Positions 1 through 12,363 of a stretch of DNA of 64,000 nucleotides are shown piece after piece. A program made the position numbers and the translations under genes. The stretch comes from Annulohypoxylon bovei var. microspora. Taxonomy: Eukaryota; Ascomycota; Sordariomycetes; Xylariales; Hypoxylaceae. Position 1 is the first letter of the stretch; each line of letters starts with the position of its first letter. Under the pieces are notes generated by a model. The model worked only from the letters and a program-made list of their open reading frames with translations, ran no database searches and was not told the origin of the DNA. The stretch lies in NCBI GenBank assembly GCA_022836615.1, contig MU405382.1, forward strand, positions 1 to 64,000, given 5' to 3'.

Positions 1-3000
1 TTATAAATTAAATTAAAAAATTAATCGGTATAAAACAAAATAAAAAAAAAAAAATAAAAAAAAAAATAAAAAAAAAAAAAAAAACAATTTATAATTAATC
101 TTTTAATATTATTAATTTATTTAAAATAATAAATAATATAATTTAAAATAAATTTACTTTTATTATATTAAGCCTTAAAGGTAAAATGGTGGAACTTTAT
201 CGTAAATCCGGTTAAAAAATATATTTATTTTAATTAAAAAATTTATTAATAAATAAAGTTTTTTTTTTTTTTCCTTTTTAAAAAAAAAGCAAGCTTTTAA
301 TTTTATTATTAAATAATTAATCAAATAATTCTTTAAGCCGTTAAAGATTTTAACGTTTTTTTTAAAATTAAAAACTTTTTTTTAATTATAAATAAAAATT
401 TATTAACTTAAAATTATATAATTAAAAAAATAAAAGTAAATTTTAATTAATTAATTTAATTAATAAACGATTTAATATTTTCATTAAAGCTTTTATTTAA
501 CAATTTAAATATTATTATTAATTAATAATAAAATAAATAATATTAAAAAATATTTTATCGTAAATAAAAACAAAACCTTATAACCATTAATATAAAAAAT
601 TTTATTTAAAAAAATAAAAATTTTTAAAAATTAAATGTAAATTAAAAACAAAGTTTCAAATATATCATAACTTAAAAGGAATTAAATTAATACATAAACG
701 TTTATATATTTAAAAAAAATTTTTTTTTTAAAAATAAGCTTTTAAATTAAAAAAATAAAACAAATAAATAACTTTAAATATTATATTATAATAAATAAAT
801 TTTAAATTAAGATAAAGCTTATGTAATAATAAGATTACATACTTTATTAATAAAAATATTTAAAATAAAAAATTAAAAAAAAAAACCATAAAATAATTTC
901 TTTTAAAAAGTTTTTATATATTAACCTTGTAATTAAAACATTAATTAATTATTCCGTTAATATACCTTAAAAATAATAATAATTAAACGCCATTACATTT
1001 AATATATATTATTTAATTTAATTAAATTAATTTTTTATTATAATTTTTAATAATTTTAATTTTTAAAAACCATTATAAATTTTTTTTTTTTATAAATTTA
1101 TATTTAATTTTTAACTTTTAAATAAAATTTTTAACCACATTTTCGTTATTTTTTTTATAAATTAATATAATATTATTAATATAAAAAAATAATAATATTT
1201 CATTTTTTTTAAATATATAAAACTTGTAAAATATTAATTTAAATTTTAATTTTTTTAAAAATATAATTAAGTTTTATTATTAAAGTAAAAATAATATTTA
1301 AAACTTAAATAAAATTTATAAAAATTTTAAAATAACCTTTAATTTACGATACTTTAAAAGTATACGCATGAAAATATTATAATTTAATTTAACGTTTATA
1401 AACACGTTAATTATATTATATTAAATTAATTTAAAATTAAAATAAATTACCACGGTTATTAAAATTTAAAAAAACTTTTTAATTAAAATAATTATATAAA
1501 TATTTTTTCCATTTTCAAGTTTTTAATTACCATAAATTATTAATCGAATTTTATATTTTAAATATTTATTTTATTTATTAATTTTATATTTATAAACTTA
1601 TATAAAATTTAAAATTTATTTATTTTTACATTTAAAATTATTTATTAAAATCTTTTTTTAAATATATATTTTATAATAAATTTATAAATAATTAACTTTA
1701 ATTTTTTTAAATAATTCTTTTATATAATAATTTATTAATTAATAATAATTATTAAAAACATTTAAAAGTAAATTTTAATATATAAATTTTAATTTTTTTA
1801 TTAATTAAAATAATTAAGTTTAATTAATGGTTTTTTTATTAATTTAATTTACTTTATTATTTAATTTATTAATAAAAAATAAAATTATTTATAACTTTTA
1901 AAACCCCGGCATGAATTTATTTTTTCTTAATTTAAAATTTAAAAAATTAATCGTAATAATTAAAAAAAACATTAACGGAAAAAATTTAAATGTTAATAAT
2001 AAATTATATTTTACATTAATATATTAAAGTTAATTAAATTTTAATTAAATGTTTAAATTTATGTTAATCCCCATTTTATTTACCTTATTTTATAACATTT
2101 ATTTTTTTATTAATTTATTAATTATTTTATTTTTAATTTAAATTAATTTAAAAATATTTATAAGTTTAAAAACTTTTTTAAATTTAAAAATTTATTTTTA
2201 AAAGGATTTTATTTATATTTTATAATTAACGTTTATTATTTTTAATAAATTATTTTTAAAATTTTTAAAAAACTTATTAAATATAATATTTTCGTTAAAA
2301 ATAACGTTTTTTATTAATAAAATTTAATTAATTAATAAATTTTAAATTTTATAATTATTTATGGAATTATATTTAATTAAATACCTTATTTAAACTTTTA
2401 AATTTATTTAATAAAATTAATTACTTTTTTTTAAAACTTTTTTCGTTATATTAAAAACTTTATAATTATATATTTTTAAATAAATTTATTATGGTTTTTT
2501 TTTTAAATTAACTAACCATTTTTATTAATTATATATATATATTATTTTTCATAAAAAGTTTATTAATTATAAATATATTTAAAAGTGTAATTATATAAAT
2601 ATATAATTATTTTAAAAATTTTTATTTATAAATAAATAAAAAATTTAATTTTTATTTTTATTATTAATACTTTTATTTTAATTATACTTTTTAAACATTT
2701 AACACTTCCATTTTAAATTTACGTATAAAAAACCAAAGGTTTTAATTTAATATTATGATTTATTATTTAATTAATTACTTTAAATTAATACATTATAATT
2801 TTATTATTATATTTTTATATTTAAAATTAATATAACTTTATATTAACCATTATATTTTATAAATAATTTAAATGTTTAATAATTATATTTATTATATAAT
2901 TTCTTAAATAAAAATTAAAAATAAATTTTATTTAATAATTAATTATTAACATTATATTAATAACACCGTTATTAATATTAATAATATTATAAAAATTAAT

Positions 3001-5704
3001 AATTAATTAAAAACTTAAATTTTTTTTTAATTAATATTTTTCTTATTTAATTTACCGTTTTATTTTATTTATATTACACATGTTACATTTAATGGTAATA
3101 AATCCTTTTATTTTAACTTTTGTTAAATTATTAATAAAATATTTAAAAACTTATAACTTAAAATGTTTTAATTTATAATATTATTAAAAAATTATTTTCA
3201 TTTTAATAAATTAAATAATTTAATTATAAAATTATTTACTTTTAATATAAAAGGTTGTTTTATTAATATTATAAAAGATATTTTTTAATATAAATTAATC
3301 GTATTAATTAATTAATTAATTAATAATTAATTTATTAATTTTATATAAATAAATAACTTTTATACGATTATTTTATTAATAATTTAAATAATAAAACATT
3401 TAAAAAAACATTAAATTTATAATAAAACTTTTATAATAAATTACTTTAAATAACTTTATCATTTAAAATTTTTAAAGAATTTATATTAAAATATTAATAT
3501 TTCCATATTTTAATATAAAAATTTAATGGCTTTTAATAAATAAAAAATCCCTTTTAAAAATTATTTTAAAACTTATAAATTAAAATAATTAATTAAAAAC
3601 ATAAATAATAATTTTAAAATTTAATATAATTGAGTTTTTTAATGGGTAAAAGTTTATTATAAAAACCGTACCAAGGATTAATATTAAAAACATTAATAAA
3701 TAATTTTTTATTTATTAATTTAATTAATTAATTACTTTATTAAAATAAAATAATTTATTAAAAATTTTAATAACTTTAATTTTAATAATTAACTTAAAAT
3801 CTTTTAAATATATTAAAATAATTTACTTTTTATAATAATGTTTTTATTAATTAAAAAACTTTTTATTAAAAAATATATAATAATAATTTTTTAAATTATA
3901 ATAATTAAAATAAATAATATAATACTTTAATGTAATATTAATTAATTCGAACCGTTTACATTTAATTAACACTTTTTTAATAAATATTTTACATGATTTA
4001 ATAAATGGTTTATTAAATTTATTAACCGCATTATTAATATCGTTATTAATATTAACCTTTTAATTAATAAATATAAAATTAAACGTTTTTTTATTAATTT
4101 ATGGTTTTAATTTTAAAAGCTTTTTCTTATATTTAATATATTTTTATAAATCATTTATTATAAATTTATAATTAAAATTCCCGGATTAAATTTTTTTTTA
4201 ATTAATTATGTAATATATATTAATTTAATTAAAAATTACGCCTTATAAAACATTATTTAATTTTTTAAATTAATTTTTAAACTATTAAATTATTAAAAAT
4301 TATTTAATAATAATTTAAATTATTATAACTTTTTATTATTATATTTAAATAAATTAATTTTTAAATAATTTATTTAAAAGCTTTATCGTTATTTTATAAG
4401 TTAATTTAATTTTATTTTTAAACTTATTATTAATTACATTTATATATAATTATAAATTTTTATATTAAATATTTAAATTATTTTTAATTAAATAAATAAA
4501 TAAAATATATTTTTTAATAATGGTTTTTTAAATTTATTTTTTAACTTTTAAAATTTAATTAATTTACCGATTAAATTTTTATATTTTTTTTTTATATAAT
4601 AATAAATCTAATTAATAATTAAATTTATTAATAATTATTATTTTAAAAATAATTAAAAATTAACCATAAGAATTTATAATATTTAAATTTAATTTATTAA
4701 TAATAATTAATTAATTATAAATACCATTAATTAATGCATTAAAACGTATAACCCGTTTAAAATAATTCGTAATAATAAATTTAATGGGTTTAATTTTTTA
4801 AATTAAATTATTAAAATTAATATTAAACCATAATTAATTAATTATAATTAATAATTTAAATGTTTTAAATTAAAATTTTTAATTTTTAAAATTATTAAAA
4901 AATATTTCTTTTTTAAATAATAATATTATCGTTATAATAAAAACTTTTTTTAAATAAAAAAATGGTTAAAATTATATAAATTATATAATTTTCGTAATAT
5001 TTTTATATGGTTTTAATAATTAAATATAACTTAAGTTTTATAATATATAAAATTTTTAATTATCGGATAAATTATTACTTTTTTTTTAATTTAATGGTTT
5101 ATTTAATATTAAATTATATTTATTGTAATAAACCTTCATTATTTTTATATATAATATTAACCATGAAATTTAAAAGTTTTAAAAAATAAATAATGTAAAT
5201 TTAAAAATTTAATGAATTATTATAATATTAAATTAATTTAAATTAAAAATAATAAAACTTTATATATAAAAGTATATTTTTATTTATAATTGATAATTAA
5301 TTATTATTTTTATACATTTAAATATATAATTAAATATTAAATAATAAAAGTAATTTATAATTCGAGTTATAATATAAAATAAATAATATAAAAAATTTCA
5401 TTTAATAATTCGTATAATTACGAAGTTTTTATTATTTTTTATTTAAAAGTTTAAAACTTTTAAACATTTTATATTACTTAAATATATACGAGGCAATAAT
5501 TTATTAAGTGGATCATTACTTAAATTAAATTATTTTTATTTTTTTTCTTCGATTAAATTAAAACAATGCACCGGAATGAAATATATTTAATTTTTTTAAA
5601 AGTAATGTAAAACAAAGAATTAATATATATTTATGCATAAAATATTTTATCGTTAATTTTATGAGTACCTTTTAATTAATAAGTTAATTAATTAATATAC
5701 TTAA
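1..5704. repeat. Extremely A+T-rich block, RIP-like heterochromatin
   Basis: By eye roughly nine of ten bases are A or T, with long A, T and TTAA runs and stop codons every few codons in all six frames. The few remaining C and G bases sit mostly in isolated spots such as ACG, CTT, AAGC or TTCG, and TA is very common, as expected when C-to-T change has acted on both strands of repeats (RIP in ascomycetes). I could not recognise the original element. The block ends abruptly near 5705, where a GC-rich stretch begins and ordinary composition follows. A mitochondrial origin is unlikely because it is continuous with nuclear-type DNA. RIP is an inference from composition; no second copy is visible in the window. 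Confidence 0.8.
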
Positions 5705-8063
5705 ACGCCGGGGCGAAGAAAAAAGCCTCCCGGGAAAGATAAAATTTAAAACAAAAAGCCTTTAACAATGTACTTACCTTGTAAACTTAATTTCATAACA
5801 CGTCTAATAATGCTTTAATTGTTCATAACTTTTAATTAGCTTTTGAAGTAGGTTCAGTTACGGCACCGATACTCTAGGGAGTATTCCTTACCTCTAGTAG
5901 AGCACCCCTTTTTTAGTTTCCGGCATCGGGTGTCGGGTTTCGGGGGGTTAGTTTGCTTAGACTCCATTACCCATTTCATTGAGGAGCAATCTTTCAACAG
6001 TTCCGAAAGTTTTTAAACTAGGACAAGATGAGTTCATCTTCGAAGGGGAGTCGAGGAGTAAGAAAAGTCTTTAGGTCAAGGCTGTAGCGTAAGGTGAAAG
6101 CCAAGAGAAAGAAGCTCGCAATAAACTCCCGATGGGCTCGCTAGTAAAATTATGCAAGACAATAATTATTAACTTGCGATTACTTTTAACTTTCAGGGGC
6201 TGTAGGCACTTTATATATATAATCCGAGCTGGCTAGGTCTTGACTGTTTTCCTTTGAAGCGGGGTCTTATAGAGAGATCTTGCGGAGTTTAAAAAGCTGT
6301 AGTGTTTCCTGCAAGGTAGTTTTAGATGCAGCTTTCTTAGTGCCGAGAGCGATCGTGATGGCGCCATCCCATTCTCTACGATGTTCGTGGTGATCGAAAA
6401 GCGAAACGGAGATGGTCTAAGTCCGGTTTCTTTTGAGCGAACCATCATCCTCATTTCGAATAGCGATACCTTTCATTAGTGTATATCATACGTAGTATAA
6501 AAATATCTTCTTAGGCACATGTTCAAGCACGTTTATCATCGAACTCCAAACACCTCACATGGATATCAGGCACAAGAAGGCTACTAGGTAATCGGTATCT
6601 TTAAACAGAGAACGGTTTCTATTGGCAGTACGGCGCAGCTCAATTGTTAACCGAACACAAGCGACTATGAGCCCTGTCTTCTCATTCACTCTTCTAAGGT
6701 AATTACCTAGATACATGCTTATGGGAACGTCGCATCAGTGGCAGGGTGTATTATGTTCTGTGTCTGCAATGTGCCTATTTCTTGTAATGGAATATGGCTC
6801 TTAATTAAAGGAAACTCCTAACCCATAGCCATATGAAATCAGTCACTGACAATCCATTCCGAAAATTTGCACGTACCTTAAGGGGCTACGTTTTTAATAC
6901 GCACTGCCCTTTCTAGCAGTGAGTAAATGAATTGGTACATATCATGATGCTTTGGAACCCCTGAAGCTACAGTTCCAGTTTATGAGTCGCAGCACCATGT
7001 CTGACAAGCTCATAGCTAAGAAAATTGAAATTGTTAAGATATTCCAGTTTTTTTCAGTCAATAGGGGTTGAAAATATTAAAATATTTGGCCAATAGCGCA
7101 CCGTGTAACGGACGATTACTCCATAGGGTTATTCTGATTGTAGCACCCCCTTTTGTCGCTTACATAACATTTAAGTTTATTTGAACTCCCGGCTAAAATT
7201 TCTCGAATAGCTTGCCTGCTTGAGGTATATTTATGTTGAATTTCTTATTACAATGAATAGGCTAGTATATGTAACGGAATGCTGTTTTAGCCTACTCGGC
7301 ATGCTTATTTCGTATTGTGCTTAAATACCCCTATTCATGATAAGACTGAAAATGAAACCGAGCATATCGGTCTTAAGATAAGAACAATTCTACATCGGAC
7401 TTGTGACTCAGCCAACTTACCCTAGCAATACGTAAATATTCGGCACTCATCACCAAGTACGTAACACTTCATACATACCTATGTACCTAGGTATCGTCAT
7501 AGAATTATTAGTCAGAGCATAACTGAGGCTAAGGCTGTGGAACTATTGCTAGTGGAGGTCTGACGGATTTAATGCATGGCAGGCCTAAACCCATTAGTAT
7601 GCGCTTTTGAGGCGCCATTCTCGGAATTATGTACCAACACCATTGTTGAATCCATGTAACGACGGGGAGTTTTCAATGAGATGATATTTTTGATGTGACT
7701 AGAAATGGGTTTTAGTTAATCGAAGGAACAATGACTACCTAAAGTCCTTGATTATTGCCTTATCGCCGAATCGCGCACTTCGTCGTTCCAACAGGATGGC
7801 GCCAGCATTTGCGATGATTGACCCAAGTAGGCACCTAGGTAGTTACTCATCCAAGGATCCTGAGCGTAATGATTGAGGCGGTACTATGTACGAGTATTTC
7901 TACTTGAGTGCTTTGTGCGATAGTAAAGGGGTACGTTGGAGATATAAACCTGCCGTGCCACCCTTTGTGCAGACTCTATTAGCAATCAACAAAGCTCCGA
8001 TCTCATCAAGAATTTAACAATATTTTTGTTTTCAAAATATCATCCCGAAATCCGGTTACGATC
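5705..8063. other. Gene-free stretch upstream of the aldo-keto reductase
   Basis: Composition is ordinary (about half G+C). The only longish frame, 6233-6454 on the minus strand, has no recognisable domain and no good splice partners. Several TACCTAGGTA-type motifs occur (near 7480 and 7830). The last few hundred bases should hold the promoter of the gene starting at 8064. Confidence 0.5.
7943..7948 (+). promoter_or_regulatory. Possible TATA box of the aldo-keto reductase gene
   Basis: The hexamer TATAAA lies about 120 bases before the start codon at 8064, a plausible distance for a fungal TATA box with a short 5' leader. There is no direct evidence for the transcription start. Confidence 0.3.
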
Positions 8064-9232
8064 ATGTCTCCCCCTTTGAAGCTTGCAACTAGCCAGCTAG
8101 GAAAGGGTGGCCCTCAGGTCACTAAACTTGGGCTTGGCTTGATGGGATTGAGTGTCGGATACGGACAAGTAGGGTAAGATACAAGTAGTCAAAAGACCTT
8201 GAGCAGCCAGAAAACTTACTCTATGTGAAGGCCTGATGAGGAGCGATTCAAGGTTCTCGACCGAGCCTGGGAACTTGGCGAGGTATTCTGGGATACCGCC
8301 TATGCTTATGGGGATAGCGAAGACCTCGTCGGTAAATGGTTCAAGAAGCATCCGGAGCGAAAAGGCGATGTCTTCTTAGCTACCAAATGGGCGCTTGAGT
8401 TCAGCCAAACACCTGAGGGTGCGCATGCTATTACCGTGAACAGCTCCCCCGAGAACTGCCGTGTAAGCTGCGACAGGGCCTTAAAGCGTCTCGGGCTCGA
8501 CAGCATCGATCTGTTTTATTGCCATCGATTCGATGAGAAAACCCCTGTCGAAAAGACGGTCGGGGCCATGGCCCAGCTTAAAAAGTAAGATCCCGATCTT
8601 ATTCGACCAACAGGCGGACATGATAACTGATATTATGAACTAGGGAAGGCAAGATCAAGTACCTTGGACTGTCCGAGTGTTCGTCCAATACGCTTCGACG
8701 AGCTCACGCTGTTCACCCGATTAGCGCAGTCGAGATCGAATATAGCCCTTGGACATTGGACATTGAAAACGAACAAGGCACTAATTTGCTTGCTACCTGT
8801 AGAGAACTGGGAGTTGCCGTTGTACCTTACTCGCCCCTCGGACGAGGTTTCTTGACAGGTCGCTACAAGTCTCCTGACGACTTCGAGCCGGCGGATTATC
8901 GGAGGCTGGTGCCGAGATACAGTAAGGAGAATTTCCCTAAGAACCTGGAGCTGGTGCAGAAGTTCGAAGCGTTCGCGAATGCAAAGGGTCACACGTCAAG
9001 CCAGTTGGTACTAGCATGGATTATGGCACAGGGAGATGATTTCTTCCCTATCCCTGGTACCAAGTCAACCAAATACCTGGAGGAGAATTTGGGTGCGCTC
9101 AATGTCACAGTTTCTGCCGAGGAAAATAAGCAGGTCAGAGACCTTATTGGAAACTTACAAGTTGCGGGTATTCGAAACACTCAGCTCGGATCAGTTCCCC
9201 CTGCACAACTCCAAGATACTGTTCCTCTATGA
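8064..9232 (+). CDS. Aldo-keto reductase (pyridoxal reductase-like), 350 aa
   Basis: Three exons, 8064-8173, 8231-8584 and 8644-9232, join in frame across introns of 57 and 59 bases. The product is a cytosolic NADPH-dependent oxidoreductase of the aldo-keto reductase superfamily, expected to fold as a TIM barrel and reduce aldehydes or ketones. The catalytic tetrad is readable: Asp58 and Tyr63 in DTAYAYG, Lys89 in LATKW and His135 in FYCHRFD. The cofactor-binding end shows PYSPLGRGFLTG and, near the C-terminus, IPGTKSTKYLEEN. Length fits the family (about 330-350). It most resembles the fungal group annotated as pyridoxine 4-dehydrogenase/YakC, but the substrate cannot be read from sequence. 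The start was chosen as the first ATG before a typical N-terminus (TKLGLGLMGLS). It converges on RTT106. Confidence 0.9.
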
Positions 9233-9681
9233 GTCTTAGCTAGTAGTCGAAGGAAATAGATGATTTCATACCTAGATCACACTATATGTATCAATATATA
9301 CCTAGGTAAATACATTTGTATGTTGCATTATTCATGGTAATCTATCGTGTCGAACCCATACGACGAGAATTGATTTGGAACGCGGACTGTAAATGTACCA
9401 ATATATAACGAATAAGTTGCTGGGAGGAATATATGCGGCTCATATAGACTAGGCTCATGAGTAAGGGTAAAGTCGATTGATTTAACGTACCTATGTAGTT
9501 AGTCACTATTGTATGATATTCGAGGTTCGAAGCCATAGTATTCCTCGAATTTTGCCTAGTTTCGTGGTGCCTTGCCGAAACGAAATGTTCAGCAGAAACA
9601 CTTGCCTACTTTATTGTAGGTATTATTACACGTTCGCCGTTGACGCGTGGGATACTACCATCGTCGTCCTGGAGTAACCCA
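9233..9681. other. Convergent 3' intergenic region
   Basis: Space between the stop codons of the aldo-keto reductase and RTT106, which must hold both 3' UTRs. A TACCTAGGTA motif lies at about 9298. No further gene is seen. Confidence 0.6.
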
Positions 9682-11150
9682 TTACTCATCTTCCTCGCCC
9701 ATATCATCATCCTCATCCATTTCGTCGCCTTCTGCCGCATCATCATCGTCGTCGTCGTCGCCCTCGGAGCTAATTCCCGAGCCCTCGCTTTCGCCGTCCG
9801 AACCAGGATCGTAGTCTTCCTCGTCTTCATCCTCGTCGTCTTGCAATTGTTGCTCGGCTTCCATCTGGGCTCTTTCCAGTTCCGTCATGCCGTCTTCACC
9901 AACGTGGCCATTGCCATCTTCTCCTTCACCGTCGACATCTTTCTTTCCCTTCGCGTTCTCTGCCAGTTCCCTCTTCGCCTTCCGTTGATCTGCCATGCTC
10001 CGGTCCTGAAGCCTATGCTTCATAACATAGTCTTCGTTAATGCCTCCGTAGTCTTCCTGGTCCAACATGGCAAACTCAATCTCCTCGGTCGTCTCGTTAT
10101 CACCGCCTTCGCCAGTAAAAACCTCCACCACCACGTTGAATGTGCGCTGCAAAACGCTCGTATAGCTGAGAGCCGCAATTTTATCCAGTGGTATGAACAG
10201 CAGTGGTTTCTTATAGCCCCATAGGATTCCGGTCTCAAGGAAGAACAAGTAGCCGTCCTTTGACCCCCTGAACGCTTTAACATGAACAGCTGGTTCCTTC
10301 GGTCGATGTGGCTGCCGAACTTTACTGTGGAATTTCGCGGGGTCTGCTGATACTATTTGCACGTTGTTTTTGGCTGCCTGAAGACACTTATTCAGTGCCC
10401 AGTGGAATAAGGTAGTATAAGAGTCAGAGACGGCAGAGGCAGCGGCGGCATTCGGTCCCCCAATCGAACCTGGTTTTGGCGCACCAGCTGACACGGTAAA
10501 TACAAGCGGTTCTTCCGTCGGTGTGCCTGATTTTGATAAAGAGAAGGAGTTTCTAGGAAATAAGATGTAGTTGTGTTGAACCTGGGATTTCTCGGGCACG
10601 GGAAGGTAGAAAGCGTATTCTGTATAGTAATTAGCCTTGAAATCGGATCTAATTATTCTTGGTAGAGCATACCAATGTCCTCCCACGCATATAATATGTT
10701 AGGCAAAGGTGCCGTTGTGCCTGGTGCTCGGGCATATAAATGTTTGGGGGTGAAGCACAACTCGAACTTTTTGCGCTGTGGGATAGAGACGGATATATCT
10801 TTTATCTCTAGCAATATGTTCTCGCTAGCTACATCCTCGACGGTGGCTGGCACTGTGAAATTTTGTGTATGTCCGTTTTGTGAGGGCTCGATGTCTACTC
10901 GGCGTCGCTTGAGCGATGATGAAGCCGATGGTTGGTCGCCGATCTGTTCATAGACGAAGCTCGCAATCTTATTAAACAGCTGAACCCGCGACGGTGTATC
11001 TACATGTTTAAGTAAGCGACAATATAATTAAAAGGTTTAATTGCGTAGAATATTTAAATAATTACCGGCAGCCTTGTGAATATCCTTGAGGATATCTGGT
11101 CGCGACTTGAATACAGAGTCCAATCTCTCAGTATCTAGGCCACCAGCCAT
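9682..11150 (-). CDS. RTT106: Histone chaperone RTT106, 449 aa
   Basis: Exons on the minus strand are 11066-11150, 10673-10999 and 9682-10619, with introns of 66 and 53 bases; the joined frame is exactly 450 codons. Rtt106 binds newly made H3-H4 (acetylated H3K56 in yeast) and deposits it during replication and in heterochromatin. The N-terminus (MAGGLDTERLDSVFKSRPDI) and the middle tandem PH-like domain are typical: LPVPEKSQ, then GYLFFLETGILWGYKKPLLF, and the signature block around AMLDQEDYGGI followed by MADQRKAKRE. The last 55 or so residues are almost all Asp/Glu with Ser/Gly, the usual acidic histone-binding tail. The start is the only ATG that completes the conserved N-terminus. It shares a divergent promoter with VFA1. 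Confidence 0.93.
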
Positions 11151-11643
11151 GGTGTCAGAGAATTTGTTACGGGGTATTACCCCAAATTACAGTATCGATG
11201 AAATTGAGCCAGGTGTTAGGAGGAATTGCAAGACTTTGGTTCGCTTTCGGGTGACGTTCTAATGCTGTGATGTTGTTTAGAAGTTGACCAAATATTGTTT
11301 TGCGCTAACAGTTTTGCTACTGCTAAACAATGACGTACAGGGGCCCTTAAAAAGGAGAATAATTGGATTTCTTGATGCCAAGGCTGTGACCGTGCCTGCC
11401 TTAGCAGTGAATACCCCATTCTTTTCGCGCCACATTTACGCCGCATCCACATCCATGAATGTGGCGCGAAACTACGATAAGATCCAACTCTATGTAACCC
11501 CACTTCCTCCCCCGAGCTATTACTGATGCTTTCTCCAACCTTGGGCAACTAAGGTCAGCTTCAGCCTTCTTTCAACTTATAAGGCTCCAGCTGTTCAGCT
11601 GCACGTTCTTTGCCTATCCACTTACATTCGAACCAGGGAAGCC
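11151..11643. promoter_or_regulatory. Divergent promoter RTT106 / VFA1
   Basis: The 493 bases between the two start codons must hold both promoters. No clear TATA box is seen. The strongest element is the inverted repeat at 11423-11471, listed separately. On the VFA1 side, pyrimidine-rich sequence precedes the start codon. Confidence 0.6.
11423..11471. promoter_or_regulatory. Perfect 14-base inverted repeat with E2F/MBF-like half-sites
   Basis: The left arm TTTCGCGCCACATT (11423-11436) and right arm AATGTGGCGCGAAA (11458-11471) are exact reverse complements separated by 21 bases, about two helical turns. Each arm holds TTTCGCGC, the consensus of E2F-type and fungal MBF/SBF-like G1/S regulators. 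It lies about 270 bases upstream of RTT106 and 170 bases upstream of VFA1. G1/S control of a replication-coupled histone chaperone would make sense, but binding is inferred, not shown. Confidence 0.55.
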
Positions 11644-12363
11644 ATGTCTTTTCCCAATATCTGGAACCATCGGAAGGTAGCCGACACCTCCGCCAAAGCA
11701 TGTGAGGTCTGCTTCAAACCTAGTACCAGCGTTCTTATCACCCCGGAGAGTAAGGTAGGTTGTGGCTTCAAATTATGGCTAAATAGACATTTGTTCCTGA
11801 TGTATCTGCCACTAGGACTTCTTCTATGTATGTCCCAGCCATTTAAGAGATGGGGGGTTCTGTTCCCCTATCATTGACCAGGAGGCCGTTGAGGCCAAGA
11901 AGAAAAGGGAGATGGAAGAAGAGCTTGAACGTGCCAAAAAGGAGTATGAAGAAAAGCAGCGTAAGAAGAAAGAGAAAGACTCAAAATCAAGCAAAGATTC
12001 AGACAAGACCAAGGACGACGACGAAAAGGACTCTAAAAAGGATGAGAAGAAAGATGATCCAAAACTAGACTCTAAAGTATACTTCTACCTAGGCAATTGA
12101 CGCCTCAAACCTTTGCTAATTAGAATATGTAGGATAAGGCCGACGAAAAAGCATCACCTAAACCAGAGGAAGAGCCAAGAGTGTTTTCATTACAAAGGTT
12201 TATCTCTGTTCCCGCTTAACAGTGATCTTGTGTACTAATAACACCTAGGGCCTTCTATCAACAACGGCTGGACAAGAAACGCCAAGTCGAGATGGCTAAA
12301 AGAAACCGGGAACGCTTAAGCAATCCCAATTTCTTTCCTTCCGTCCCTAAAGACTTGCCTTAA
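11644..12363 (+). CDS. VFA1: Vps4-associated protein 1 family, 183 aa
   Basis: Four exons, 11644-11754, 11816-12076, 12133-12197 and 12249-12363, join to 184 codons. The family (AAA-ATPase Vps4-associated protein 1) was named from yeast Vfa1, which binds Vps4 at endosomes and stimulates its ATPase activity in the ESCRT/multivesicular body pathway. The N-terminus carries a small zinc-binding module: Cys20-x2-Cys23, then Cys43 with His46 and Cys53 within YVCPSHLRDGGFC. A long, highly charged Lys/Glu/Asp helix follows (about residues 64-130), and the conserved C-terminus ends with NPNFFPSVPKDLP, probably the Vps4-binding part. Yeast Vfa1 is about 200 residues, so length fits. The third intron has a slightly unusual donor (GTTTAT), the only weak border. 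Confidence 0.88.

Noticed and set aside
5007..5189. 60-codon frame inside the A+T-rich block
   Set aside because: Composed almost wholly of Ile, Leu, Asn, Lys, Tyr and Phe codons, as expected from chance in A+T DNA; no domain.
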